This document shows, in pieces, positions 35,537 to 46,110 of a DNA stretch of 64,000 nucleotides. How positions within the stretch are numbered: position 1 is the first letter of the stretch; each line of letters starts with the position of its first letter. The notes beneath the pieces were generated by a model. It saw only the letters and a list, made by a program, of their open reading frames with translations, was not told the origin of the DNA and searched no databases. Origin of the DNA: Sphingobium cupriresistens (lineage in GTDB: Bacteria; Pseudomonadota; Alphaproteobacteria; Sphingomonadales; Sphingomonadaceae); the NCBI RefSeq assembly GCF_004152865.1, contig NZ_SEOO01000013.1, forward strand, positions 43,890 through 107,889, read 5' to 3'. The translations under genes and the position numbers were made by a program.

Positions 35537-36420
35537 TGCGCCTCGTCACCCGCCTCCTCGCTCTGTTCGCGCTGACGCTGGTCGCGGCGTGCGGACAAAA
35601 TGACGCGCCGCCCGCCAAGGCGCAGGGCGGCCCCGCCCTGTGGCAGGTGCAGCGGGGCGAACTGAACGGCTGGCTGTTCGGCACCATCCATGTCCTGCCC
35701 AAGGGGCTTGCCTGGCAAACGCCCGCCATCACTGAAGCGATGACCGCGTCCGACCGGCTGGTGCTGGAGGCTGCCGATTTGCAGGACGAACAGAAGACCT
35801 TGTCGCTGTTCGAGAAAATGGGCCGCAGCGCCGGCCTGCCGCCACTGGAACGGCGCGTGCCGGACGAGGAAAAAACGGCCCTGGTCAAGGCGATGGCCGA
35901 TGGCGGCACCAACAGCCAGCTGCTGTCGGGCTATGAAAGCTGGGCCGCCGCGATGCTGCTGTCCGCTTCCAGCCAGCAGGGCCTGGGCGTCAGCCAGGAT
36001 GACGGCGTGGAGCCGGTGCTGATCGAGGCGTTCAAAAAGGCCGGCAAGCCGATCGGCGGGCTGGAGACGGTGGAGCGGCAATTCGCCGCCTTCGACACGC
36101 TGCCCGAAGCGGCGCAATCCCGCCTGCTGGTCCAGACCATCCATGAAGCCAAGGGCATGAAGGCGCTCTACGACCGCATCCTCGCCGCTTGGGGCAAGGG
36201 CGACATGGAAGCGATCGCCAAGGAAGACCAGATTGGCGAGCAGCCCGACCCGATGGTCGAGGAAGCCGTGCTGGTCGCCCGCAACCGCGACTGGGTGAAG
36301 GCGATCGAACCGATGCAGGGCCGCCCCTTCATCGCGGTGGGCGCGGGCCACCTGACCGGCCGGGAAAATCTGATCGAGTTGTTGAAAGCCAAGGGGTTTA
36401 CGGTGACGCGGGTGCAGTAA
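35533..36420 (+). CDS. TraB/GumN family lipoprotein
   Basis: A 295-residue second member of the same family, with a lipobox (L-V-A-A-C, Cys near residue 17), L-F-G-T-I-H-V-L-P-K near residue 55 and A-V-G-A-G-H-L-T-G-R-E near the end. The first copy is an exported soluble-type protein while this one would be lipid-anchored. The tandem pair probably arose by duplication, and ATGA overlap suggests coupled translation. Function unknown. Confidence 0.85.
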   Translation: MMRLVTRLLALFALTLVAACGQNDAPPAKAQGGPALWQVQRGELNGWLFGTIHVLPKGLAWQTPAITEAMTASDRLVLEAADLQDEQKTLSLFEKMGRSAGLPPLERRVPDEEKTALVKAMADGGTNSQLLSGYESWAAAMLLSASSQQGLGVSQDDGVEPVLIEAFKKAGKPIGGLETVERQFAAFDTLPEAAQSRLLVQTIHEAKGMKALYDRILAAWGKGDMEAIAKEDQIGEQPDPMVEEAVLVARNRDWVKAIEPMQGRPFIAVGAGHLTGRENLIELLKAKGFTVTRVQ

Positions 36421-36567
36421 CGCCTCCCCCACCACCAAACGGAACTTGCGCAATATGGCTCCCACCCTTGCATTCCCGCCCTTTTCTGCTAAAGGGCCGC
36501 CTCCCGCTATGGTCATCCCTGGAGGCGTGGCGGGAAAGTACATCAATTTTGCTTTTGGAGACACGCA

Positions 36568-37185
36568 ATGAGCGAGCAGCTTACGCTGTCGGCCGAGGCA
36601 CGCGATCGGGCAGGCAAGGGAGCCTCCCGCGCCCTCCGCCGTGAGGGCCGCGTACCCGCCGTCATCTATGGAATGAACGAAGAACCCCTGTCGATCCATG
36701 TCGAGGAAAAGCTCCTCAACAAGCAGCTCGGCACCGGTCACTTCTTCAATTCGGTCATCATGGTCGAAGTCGGCGGCAAGACCGTCCGCACCCTCGCCAA
36801 GGACGTGGCCTTCCACCCCGTCTCGGACCGTCCGCTGCACGCCGATTTCCTGCGCGTTTCGGAACATGCCTCGGTCAACGTCAACGTCCCGGTGCGTTTC
36901 GAAAATGAAGACGCTTCGCCTGGTCTGAAGAAGGGCGGCGTGCTGAACGTCGTTCGTCATGAGATCGAACTGATCGTCGATGCCGCCGAAATCCCCGAAG
37001 ACGTCGTTGTCGACCTCAAGGGCTTCGAAGTCGGCGATTCGATCCACATCAGCGCGGTGACGCTGCCCAAGGGCGCGAAGACCGCGATCGACGACCGCGA
37101 CTTCACCATCGCGACCATCGTCGCCCCTTCGGCTCTCAAGAGCGCCGAGGGCGAATCGGAAGCTGAAGCGGGCGAGGCCGAATAA
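36568..37185 (+). CDS. rplY: 50S ribosomal protein bL25, long (Ctc/TL5) form
   Basis: Binds 5S rRNA in the large subunit. The 205 residues hold the L25 domain (about 5-93, with [13 protein letters not shown] and V-P-A-V-I-Y-G) and the longer C-terminal TL5 domain, ending in an acidic tail rich in Glu and Ala. The ATG follows GGAGA. Upstream, TTTTGCTTTTGGAG resembles the core of a ROSE element (see findings). Followed by a palindromic repeat and pth, the usual rplY-pth order. Confidence 0.95.
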   Translation: MSEQLTLSAEARDRAGKGASRALRREGRVPAVIYGMNEEPLSIHVEEKLLNKQLGTGHFFNSVIMVEVGGKTVRTLAKDVAFHPVSDRPLHADFLRVSEHASVNVNVPVRFENEDASPGLKKGGVLNVVRHEIELIVDAAEIPEDVVVDLKGFEVGDSIHISAVTLPKGAKTAIDDRDFTIATIVAPSALKSAEGESEAEAGEAE

Positions 37186-37214
37186 GTTTTTCGAGCTATA
37201 CGCTAATGGCTCAA

Positions 37215-37299
37215 CCCCGTTCGGGCTGAGCCTGTCGAAGCCTGATCCTTCCCTATTCGGAAGCAGAAAGGCCCTTCGACAGGCTCAGGGCGAACGGGG
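37215..37299. repeat. Palindromic dispersed repeat between rplY and pth
   Basis: Arms of 26 bases at 37215-37240 and 37274-37299 are inverted with two mismatches and share GTTCG, GGCTGAG and CCTGTCGAAG words. The 33-base centre contains a weaker hairpin around TTCGGAAGC. It is the most complete copy of the repeat family also seen at 13723-13823 and 49660-49683. As RNA it would form a strong stem between the two genes; four T follow it. Confidence 0.8.
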
Positions 37300-37322
37300 T
37301 TTTGCTTTTCTGGAGGATATGG

Positions 37323-37892
37323 ATGCAGATCTGGGCGGGCCTTGGCAATCCGGGGCAGCAATATGCGATGCACCGGCACAATGTCGGCTTCATGGTCGCG
37401 GATCTGGTCGCGGACATGCACCGTTTCTCCCCGCCCAAAAAGCAGTTTCAGGGCTGGGTGCAGGAAGGACGGATCGGGCCGGAAAAAATCATCCTGCTCA
37501 AACCCGCCACCTTCATGAACGAAAGCGGCCGGTCGGTCGGCGATGCGATGCGCTTCTACAAGCTGACGCCGCAGGACGTCACCGTCTTCCACGACGAACT
37601 CGACCTCGTGCCCATGAAGGTCAAGGTGAAGCGCGGCGGCGGCAATGCCGGGCATAACGGCCTGCGCTCGACCGACGCGCATATCGGCAATGATTTCCGC
37701 CGGGTGCGGATCGGCATCGGCCATCCGGGGCATAAGGACAAGGTCCATGGCTATGTCCTGGGCAATTACGCCAAGAGCGAGATGGACGCCCTGACCGACA
37801 TGCTGGCCGCGATCGGCGCGGAAGCCGAATGGCTGGCGAAGAATGACGACGCCCGCTTCATGAACGAAGTGGCGCTGCGGCTGGCAGCCTGA
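37323..37892 (+). CDS. pth: Peptidyl-tRNA hydrolase
   Basis: Recycles peptidyl-tRNA dropped by the ribosome. The 189 residues have L-G-N-P-G-Q-Q-Y with Asn9, then R-H-N-V-G-F-M with the catalytic His19, F-M-N-E-S-G and H-D-E-L-D-L, all standard Pth residues. The ATG at 37323 follows GGAGG; the frame opens seven codons upstream. Partner gene rplY is just before it. Confidence 0.96.
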   Translation: MQIWAGLGNPGQQYAMHRHNVGFMVADLVADMHRFSPPKKQFQGWVQEGRIGPEKIILLKPATFMNESGRSVGDAMRFYKLTPQDVTVFHDELDLVPMKVKVKRGGGNAGHNGLRSTDAHIGNDFRRVRIGIGHPGHKDKVHGYVLGNYAKSEMDALTDMLAAIGAEAEWLAKNDDARFMNEVALRLAA

Positions 37893-37945
37893 AAAAGCTT
37901 AACCCGATTGCGCGTTGCAACATTGCCGGGCCATAAGGCCCATAA

Positions 37946-39610
<1,665 letters not shown>

Positions 39611-39715
39611 TCGCCCGGCTTCGCTGGCGCAGATATAAACTAACGCATCGGCAACAAAGTGGAAACGCGCGCGGATTAGAGGGACGGGCATCCCTTTCCC
39701 AACTCCAGGACATCC

Positions 39716-40399
39716 ATGCGCCGCCTCGCTCTCTGCCTGTCCGCCTGCCTCGCGCTGCTCTCTGCCCCTGCCCGCGCGGCCACCAGCGAGGATGAGCAAG
39801 TCTGGCTTAACCTGACCGCCATGGGATCGATCAAGGACGAACTGGTCTATTTCGCCGAAATTCAGCCGCGCTTCGGCGATGGCGTCTCGCGGATCGACCA
39901 GTCGCTCTTCCGCGGCGCTGTGGGCTGGAAATTCTCGCCCACGCTGACCCTCTATCAGGGCTATGCCCATGTCGTCGCACCGATCGAGGGCGGCAAGGAC
40001 GTCAACGAGGAACGCAGCTTCCAGCAGCTAAACTGGACGCTCGGCAAGCCCTGGGGCGGCGAACTCTCGTCGCGCACCCGCCTCGAACAGCGCTGGCGCT
40101 CGGACGGCGACGACATGGGCTGGCGCGTGCGCGAAATGCTCCGCTACGAAAAGCCGCTGCGCGCCGACAGCGACGCCGTCAACGCGCTGGTCTATGCCGA
40201 GGGGTTCGCGGCGCTCAACGACACGGACTGGGGCGCGCGCAACGGGTTCGACCAGCTACGCAGTTTCGTCGGCGCGGAAATCGGCCTGCCCGGCGCATCG
40301 ACGCTGGAGGTGGGTTACCTCAACCAGTTGGTCAACCAGCGCGCGGGCAACACGCGCGTCAACCATGTCGCGTCGCTGACGCTATTTTTCCGGCACTAA
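39716..40399 (+). CDS. DUF2490 family exported protein
   Basis: A 227-residue protein with a signal peptide (1-22, ending A-R-A-A) and a repetitive beta-strand pattern (W-L-N-L-T-A-M-G, Y-Q-G-Y-A-H-V, R-T-R-L-E-Q-R-W) that fits DUF2490, a small outer-membrane beta-barrel-like family; it ends in F-F-R-H. Function unknown. The 200 bases after it (40400-40599) are AT-richer and contain nothing I can name. Confidence 0.75.
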   Translation: MRRLALCLSACLALLSAPARAATSEDEQVWLNLTAMGSIKDELVYFAEIQPRFGDGVSRIDQSLFRGAVGWKFSPTLTLYQGYAHVVAPIEGGKDVNEERSFQQLNWTLGKPWGGELSSRTRLEQRWRSDGDDMGWRVREMLRYEKPLRADSDAVNALVYAEGFAALNDTDWGARNGFDQLRSFVGAEIGLPGASTLEVGYLNQLVNQRAGNTRVNHVASLTLFFRH

Positions 40400-40599
40400 G
40401 GACAGCTGCGACGTCCTCATCAGGATGATTTGCGTGCATTTACCGTCAATCACAGGCGTCACAAGTCATTGGTTATAAAGAAAAATAGGATAATTAACGT
40501 CCACATCGAATGACAGGCGGTCAAAAAATCGCCGCATAACAATAACTTGCAATCGCCCGATGTGGCGCAACTGTCCAACTCGCTGTCTCGGAACGCGGC

Positions 40600-41343
40600 T
40601 TATCGGCCGTTGTCGGCGATGATATCAACGCTGGTCTTGCCGCCCGGCGCGTCGGTGAACAGGATGAAATAGGCGCTGCCGTCGGACCTGCGGGTGCCGC
40701 CCAGCACATGGTCGCCGCCCAATATCTTATGTTCGCCATCATAGCCTGCGCGGCGCGCCAGCGTGTAATAATAGTCCATCACGCCCTGCCGCGGCGCCGG
40801 CGTCACGAAACTCGCCGCGCGCAGGGTGCAGCCGTCGACCTGCGCGCCCGCCGCCTCGGTCAGTTGCGCGCCGGGAAACAGGCCGAAGGGTTCGGGCAGC
40901 CGCTGCGCCCATTCCATGCCGTAATTCAGCTTCTTCGCGCAAGCGCCGTTGCCGCCGCGACGGCCGGAGTCCGCGCGCGCGACCGCGCCCAGCGTCACGG
41001 TCGACGCCATGGCCTCACCCTCGCTCGCGGTCGGCGTGGATAGCAGCTTGCCGCCGGCCAGCTTCACCGCTTCCGCCTGCGCCGCGCCCGCATCTCCGGT
41101 CAGCGCCGGCAGCGCGCCATTGGCGGGCCGATCGGCGGAGCGCACGGCGTTGCGATTGGCCCGGCCCACCAGTTGCGGATCGACCACGATCGGATCGGCG
41201 AGCGCCCCCTTGAGCGCCGGGTCGGTCGCATTGTTGGTCAACTGCGCGTCGAGCGCGGCCAGGCTGGCGTCCTTGTCCCCCTTGCCGCAGGCGGCCAGCG
41301 CCAACGCCAAAGACACCATTGCTATAGATCGGACACGCGCCAT
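40600..41343 (-). CDS. Putative lipoprotein of unknown function
   Basis: A 247-residue protein with a lipobox (A-L-A-A-C at about 15-19). The middle is low in order, while the C-terminal 120 residues, with G-A-C-A-K-K-L-N-Y and Y-Y-Y-T-L-A-R-R-A-G-Y, look like a small folded domain with two or three Cys. I do not recognise the family. It is convergent with the DUF2490 gene and divergent from the next gene. Confidence 0.65.
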   Translation of the reverse strand: MARVRSIAMVSLALALAACGKGDKDASLAALDAQLTNNATDPALKGALADPIVVDPQLVGRANRNAVRSADRPANGALPALTGDAGAAQAEAVKLAGGKLLSTPTASEGEAMASTVTLGAVARADSGRRGGNGACAKKLNYGMEWAQRLPEPFGLFPGAQLTEAAGAQVDGCTLRAASFVTPAPRQGVMDYYYTLARRAGYDGEHKILGGDHVLGGTRRSDGSAYFILFTDAPGGKTSVDIIADNGR

Positions 41344-41500
41344 GCTTCACTCCTTCGTAAACAAGCCATGAAGAGGGCAAGTTAATTTTCCATTAGGATA
41401 TGTGGTGAATCTGCCGATTTTTGCGCAGATGGCCAGCGCTTATCGACTGGCCTTGTCCCGCTGTCTTGCTCTGGGACAATATCGCGGCCATGATGGGCCG

Positions 41501-41722
41501 ATGCTCAATATATTGTCAGGCTTCATCGGCCTTGTCACCCTCATCCTCATGATCCCGGCGGTCATCCCGCTGCTCGGCGCGCTCAACTGGATATTGGTGC
41601 CGCTGGCCCTGTTCGGCGCGCTTGTCGGCATGATCTCGTCGAAAAATGGCGGGCGGAACTTCTGCCTGATCGTCGCCGGCTTCGGCGCGCTGCGGCTATT
41701 CCTGGGCGGGGGCATTTTCTGA
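41501..41722 (+). CDS. Small membrane protein of unknown function
   Basis: A 73-residue protein, nearly all hydrophobic, with two or three helices (about 3-22, 24-42, 52-70) and a short basic loop S-S-K-N-G-G-R. The frame opens at 41402 but MLNILSGFIGLV at 41501 is the natural start. It overlaps the possible CTG start of rarD, so the two may be coupled. Confidence 0.55.
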   Translation: MLNILSGFIGLVTLILMIPAVIPLLGALNWILVPLALFGALVGMISSKNGGRNFCLIVAGFGALRLFLGGGIF

Positions 41723-41751
41723 GCGACATCGACGCGGAAACGCGGCGTGGC

Positions 41752-42618
41752 TTGCTGGCCGCAATGGTCGCCTATGGCCTGTGGGGGCTGCTGCCGCTCT
41801 TTTTCCGCCTGCTGCACCATGTCGATCCGGTGGAGATCGTGACCCAACGAATCCTTTGGTCGCTGCTGCTGATCGCCGCCATTCTCGCCGCGCGAAAAAG
41901 CCTGCCCGCTTTTCTGGCCGCCATGCGCGACCGCCGATTGGTGGTGCCGCTGGCCGGATCGGCGCTGATGATCGGCATCAACTGGCTGACCTATGTCTGG
42001 GCGGTCAATGACGATCATGTCGTCGCGGCGAGCCTGGGCTATTTCCTCAATCCGTTGGTCAATGTCACACTGGGCGTATTGGTGCTCAAGGAAAGGCTGC
42101 GCCGGGGGCAGATGCTCGCGATCGGGGTGGCCACGATCGGCGTCGCCATCCTTGCCGCATCGGCGCTGACGACATTGTGGATCAGCCTGGCGCTGGCGTT
42201 CAGCTTCGCCTTTTACGGCCTGCTGCGGAAACTGACGCCGGTCGCGCCTATGACCGGCCTTGGCGTCGAGACGCTGTTGTTGGCGCCGCTCGCCATCGCC
42301 TATCTGTTCTGGAAAGCAGACCATGGCGGCATCGGGTTCGGGCAGGACATATCCACCAGCGCCTTGCTCATCCTCTCCGGCGCGGTGACGACGGTGCCGC
42401 TGGTGCTGTTCGCCGTGGCGGCGCAACGTCTGCCGATGGCGACGCTTGGCCTCATGCAATATCTCGCGCCCACGCTGCAATTTCTCTGCGGACTGCTGCT
42501 GGGCGAAAAGCTCAGCATGGGACAGATGGCCAGCTTCGGCCTGATCTGGATCGGCCTGATCCTCTTCGCCGGCGACGGCATCGCCGCCGCCCGCCGCAAC
42601 CGGCAGGCGACGACATGA
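41752..42618 (+). CDS. rarD: EamA-family permease RarD
   Basis: Ten-helix drug/metabolite transporter superfamily protein. The 288 residues show the RarD pattern: G-L-W-G-L-L-P-L-F-F near the start, Q-R-I-L-W-S, N-W-L-T-Y-V-W-A-V-N and G-Y-F-L-N-P-L-V-N, with M-Q-Y-L-A-P-T near the end. Substrate unknown. No ATG gives the whole protein: TTG at 41752 is given here, but a CTG at 41719 overlapping the previous stop would add S-D-I-D-A-E-T-R-R-G, which fits RarD N-termini better. Confidence 0.88.
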   Translation: MLAAMVAYGLWGLLPLFFRLLHHVDPVEIVTQRILWSLLLIAAILAARKSLPAFLAAMRDRRLVVPLAGSALMIGINWLTYVWAVNDDHVVAASLGYFLNPLVNVTLGVLVLKERLRRGQMLAIGVATIGVAILAASALTTLWISLALAFSFAFYGLLRKLTPVAPMTGLGVETLLLAPLAIAYLFWKADHGGIGFGQDISTSALLILSGAVTTVPLVLFAVAAQRLPMATLGLMQYLAPTLQFLCGLLLGEKLSMGQMASFGLIWIGLILFAGDGIAAARRNRQATT

Positions 42619-42622
42619 TCCG

Positions 42623-43954
42623 TCATCCGAACTGGGTCGCCTCGAAGCGCACCGCTTCGCCGACCGCCGCATTGGCCAGCGCATCCTCCCACATCACGCG
42701 ATTGCCGCGAATGATGGTGCCGATGGCCTTGCCGGTCAGTTGATCTCCCTCGAACGGCGACCAGTTACAGCGCGAGGCGAGCCACTCGCTGCCCACGGTC
42801 CAGCGCTTCTTGAGGTCGACTACGGTGAAGTCGGCGTCATAGCCGAGCGCAATCCGCCCCTTGCCGACCAGCCCGAACACCCGCTGCGGTCCTGAAGAGG
42901 TGAGTTCGATAAAGCGCCGCAACGACAGCCGCCCCTGCGCCACATGGTTCAGCAGCAGCGGCACCAAAGTCTGCACGCCGGGCATCCCGCTTGGCGAAGC
43001 GGGATAGGTCTTGGCCTTTTCCTCGATCGTGTGCGGCGCATGGTCGCTGCCCAACACGTCGGGCACGCCCTGATTGAGCCAGAACCACAGGCCGTCGCGG
43101 TGCGCGCCCGACCGGATCGGCGGATTCATCTGCGCATAGGTGCCCAGCCGCGGATAGGCGTCCTCGCCCGCCAGCGTCAGATGCTGCGGCGTCACTTCGC
43201 AGGTCGCGATATCCTTGTTCTGCGCGATATATTCCAACTCGGCGGGCGTGGTGATGTGCAGGATGTGGATGCGGCGACGCGCCTTGCGGGCCAATGCGAT
43301 GATCCGCTTGGTCGCGATCATCGCGCTTTCGTCGTCGCGCCAGACGGGGTGGGTCGACGGATCGCCTTCCAGCGCATGGACCTTGCGCGCGTTCATCCGC
43401 GTCTCGTCCTCGGCATGGATGGCGACGCGGCGGGTGCCCGACGTCAGCACGCGCGACAGGGCATCGTCATCATCCACCAGCAGGCTGCCGGTCGATGCGC
43501 CCATGAAGATCTTCACCCCCGATGTGCCGGGAATCCGCTCCAGTTCCTTGAGCTGCTCGGCATTGTCCGCCGTCGCGCCGACATAGAAGGCATGGTCGCA
43601 CCACATGCGGTGATGCGCGCGCTTCAGCTTGTCATGCACCCGCTCGGCGGTATCGGTGTTGGGATTGGTGTTGGGCATTTCGAACACGGCGGTCACGCCG
43701 CCCAGCACCGCGGCGCGGCTGCCCGATTCGAGGTCTTCCTTATGCTCCAGCCCCGGCTCGCGGAAATGGACCTGGCTGTCGATGCAGCCGGGCAGCACGT
43801 CCAGGCCGGTGCAGTCGATCACCTCGCCCGCATCGCCCAGCCCCGTGCCGATCGCCACGATCTTGCCAGCCCGCACGCCTACATCCACGCTCTCCGCGCC
43901 GCCCGGCGTATGGACGGTGCCGTTCCTGAGGATCATGTCGAAGGTCTGGGTCAT
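42623..43954 (-). CDS. pyrC: Dihydroorotase, class I
   Basis: Closes the dihydroorotate ring in pyrimidine synthesis. The 443 residues show the amidohydrolase metal sites in order: D-S-Q-V-H-F-R-E-P-G, the Lys in G-V-K-I-F-M-G, H-A-E-D-E, H-I-L-H-I-T and G-S-D-H-A-P-H. Class I length and the K-x-x-M-G-A-S-T-G motif argue against hydantoinase or allantoinase, which are related and cannot be fully excluded. It lies convergent to rarD and divergent from ygfZ. Confidence 0.93.
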   Translation of the reverse strand: MTQTFDMILRNGTVHTPGGAESVDVGVRAGKIVAIGTGLGDAGEVIDCTGLDVLPGCIDSQVHFREPGLEHKEDLESGSRAAVLGGVTAVFEMPNTNPNTDTAERVHDKLKRAHHRMWCDHAFYVGATADNAEQLKELERIPGTSGVKIFMGASTGSLLVDDDDALSRVLTSGTRRVAIHAEDETRMNARKVHALEGDPSTHPVWRDDESAMIATKRIIALARKARRRIHILHITTPAELEYIAQNKDIATCEVTPQHLTLAGEDAYPRLGTYAQMNPPIRSGAHRDGLWFWLNQGVPDVLGSDHAPHTIEEKAKTYPASPSGMPGVQTLVPLLLNHVAQGRLSLRRFIELTSSGPQRVFGLVGKGRIALGYDADFTVVDLKKRWTVGSEWLASRCNWSPFEGDQLTGKAIGTIIRGNRVMWEDALANAAVGEAVRFEATQFG

Positions 43955-44023
43955 GACGATATTCCTATATTCCGTTCGCGCAGACGGCTTGGCTAAGTCG
44001 TGCTGCCGTCCTACCTAAAGCCG

Positions 44024-44761
44024 ATGACCGGCACCACCCTAAGCGATCGCGCGATCCTGAGAATTTCCGGCGAGGAGGGCAAAGCCTTCCTGCAAGGGCT
44101 GCTCACCCGCGACGTCCTGACCCTTGCCCCCGGCCAGCCGCGCTGGACCGGGCTGCTGACGCCGCAGGGCAAGGCGCTGTTCGATTTCATCCTGTGGGGG
44201 GATGGCGACGACATCCTGATAGACTGCGAAGCCGCGCAGGCGGATGCGCTGGCCAAGCGGCTGAACATCTACCGCCTGCGGCGCAAGGTGGTGATTGCCC
44301 GCGAGGAAGGACTCGCAGTCCACTGGTCGCCCGACGCCAGCGACCACCCGCTCGACCCGCGCCTGCCCGCGCTCGGCCATCGCTGGATCGCGCCCGCCAC
44401 GCCGGGCGACGCCGCGCCTGCCTTCCGCGCGCACCGCCTGGCGCTGGGCGTGTTCGAAGGCGCGGCGGAACTGGGGCAGGACCAGACGCTGTGGCTGGAA
44501 ACCAATGCGGAGGAACTGCACGGCGTCGATTATGACAAGGGCTGCTATGTCGGGCAGGAGAACACCGCCCGGATGCATTACCGCAACAAGGTGAGCCGCC
44601 GCCTCGTCGCCGTGCCGATGGCGCAGGCGGACGAAAAGCGCCAACGCGCCGCCCTGCCCGATATGGGCCTGTCGATCGAGTTGCGCCGGGTCGAAACGCT
44701 CGATCCCGCTACCCTTCCCTCATGGCTGGCTACCGCGATCGAAAGCCAGGCGGCGGAATGA
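44024..44761 (+). CDS. ygfZ: Folate-binding protein YgfZ (GcvT-like), iron-sulfur repair
   Basis: Tetrahydrofolate-dependent factor for Fe-S cluster enzymes such as MiaB. The 245 residues contain the defining K-G-C-Y-V-G-Q-E motif near residue 174 and F-L-Q-G-L-L-T-R-D near residue 24. The frame is open from 44000; MTGTTLSDRAILRI at 44024 is the normal start. Overlaps the next gene by 4 bases. Confidence 0.92.
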   Translation: MTGTTLSDRAILRISGEEGKAFLQGLLTRDVLTLAPGQPRWTGLLTPQGKALFDFILWGDGDDILIDCEAAQADALAKRLNIYRLRRKVVIAREEGLAVHWSPDASDHPLDPRLPALGHRWIAPATPGDAAPAFRAHRLALGVFEGAAELGQDQTLWLETNAEELHGVDYDKGCYVGQENTARMHYRNKVSRRLVAVPMAQADEKRQRAALPDMGLSIELRRVETLDPATLPSWLATAIESQAAE

Positions 44762-45510
44762 ATCGCATCCTGTTCGCGCTCGTCAGCGCCTTTCTTCTGG
44801 TTCCCCCCGCCCAAGCCGACACCCCCTGGAAGCTGGTCGCCACCCATCCCCATGACGCGACCGCCTTCACCGAAGGTCTCTTCTACCATGACGGCGCGCT
44901 CTACGAGAGTACCGGGCTGGAGGGCCAGTCGGACATCCGCAAGGTGGCGCTCAAGACGGGGAAAGTCCTGCAACGCCGCATCATCGACCCGCCCTATTTC
45001 GGCGAGGGCATCGTCAACTGGGGCGACAAGCTGGTCAGCCTGACTTGGCGGCACCGTCGGGGCTTCGTCTGGAACCTGGCCGATTTCGCACCGCTATCCG
45101 ACTTCCGCTATGATGGCGAAGGCTGGGGCATGACGCAGGATGGCCGCAGCCTCATCATGAGCGACGGCACCGCGCAACTGCGTTTCCTCGATCCCGACAG
45201 CCTGGCCGAACAGCGCCGTATCACCGTCACCTGGAACGGCCGGGCGGTCGATCGGCTGAACGAGTTGGAATATGTGAAGGGGGAGGTGTGGGCCAATATC
45301 TGGTACGACACCCGCATCGCCCGCATCGATCCCGCGACCGGCGCCGTGATCGACTGGATCGACGTGGCGCGCCTGCGCAAGGCCGCGGGCGTCACCGATA
45401 GCGAAGCCGTCGCCAACGGCATCGCCTACGACGCGGCGAAGGACCGCGTCTTCATCACCGGCAAAAACTGGCCGAAACTGTTCGAGATAAAGGTGGCGCC
45501 AAAGCCTTAG
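44758..45510 (+). CDS. Glutaminyl-peptide cyclotransferase, bacterial/plant type
   Basis: A 250-residue exported protein: signal peptide (1-20, ending A-Q-A-D), then blades of a beta-propeller with F-T-E-G-L-F, E-S-T-G-L, W-G-M-T-Q-D-G and N-E-L-E-Y-V-K-G. These are typical of the plant-type glutamine cyclotransferase family, which forms pyroglutamate at protein N-termini. It overlaps ygfZ by 4 bases (ATGA). Confidence 0.88.
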   Translation: MNRILFALVSAFLLVPPAQADTPWKLVATHPHDATAFTEGLFYHDGALYESTGLEGQSDIRKVALKTGKVLQRRIIDPPYFGEGIVNWGDKLVSLTWRHRRGFVWNLADFAPLSDFRYDGEGWGMTQDGRSLIMSDGTAQLRFLDPDSLAEQRRITVTWNGRAVDRLNELEYVKGEVWANIWYDTRIARIDPATGAVIDWIDVARLRKAAGVTDSEAVANGIAYDAAKDRVFITGKNWPKLFEIKVAPKP

Positions 45511-45950
45511 CCGCGCGGCGGGCCATCATGCAGCTTGGCCCATAGCGCGCCCGTCCCGGCCTCCTGCGCGCGAGTCGTGAACTGGGCGGCGACCAGCCAG
45601 CCTTTGATTGGCCGCATGGGCAGCAGGGTCGTCAGGATCAGCACCGGCAACCCGACGGCCAGATGCACCCAAAGGCCGGGACGCGCGATAATCTCCAGCA
45701 TCAGGATGAACACCACGCCCGGCACGCAGGCGAACAGTTGCACGAACACCGCCGGGCCATCGGCCGGGTCGGCGAAGCTGTAATCAAGCCCACAGACCTC
45801 GCAATGGTCGCGCATCGTCAGGAACCCGGTGAAAATATGCCCCTCGCCGCAGCGCGGGCAGCGACCGAATACGCCCGTTTCATGCGCCGGACGCTTTTTC
45901 CACGCCCGACCCTTTTCGTCGATCCAGTGGGTTTCGCTGCTCTGTTCCAT
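45507..45950 (-). CDS. DUF983 family membrane protein with zinc-ribbon motif
   Basis: A 147-residue protein: a charged N-terminal part with two Cys pairs, R-C-P-R-C-G-E-G and C-E-V-C-G-L-D (a probable zinc ribbon), and two membrane helices (about 70-90 and 96-115). This fits DUF983, of unknown function. MEQSSETHW at 45950 is the chosen start; six codons are open upstream. Its end overlaps the convergent cyclotransferase by 4 bases. Confidence 0.85.
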   Translation of the reverse strand: MEQSSETHWIDEKGRAWKKRPAHETGVFGRCPRCGEGHIFTGFLTMRDHCEVCGLDYSFADPADGPAVFVQLFACVPGVVFILMLEIIARPGLWVHLAVGLPVLILTTLLPMRPIKGWLVAAQFTTRAQEAGTGALWAKLHDGPPRG

Positions 45951-46110
45951 ATCATCTCCCGACATCATCCCCTATGTCGGCAAAGCGCCGCTGATTGCAA
46001 TTGCGCCTTTTGTCCCACCCCTTCTGGCCCACGAACGCGCCAAGGCTGGCCATCGGGCGCGCAAACCGCTATCGGGCGCGCCAATGTTTCCGATCTTATA
46101 AGGCAGTCAA

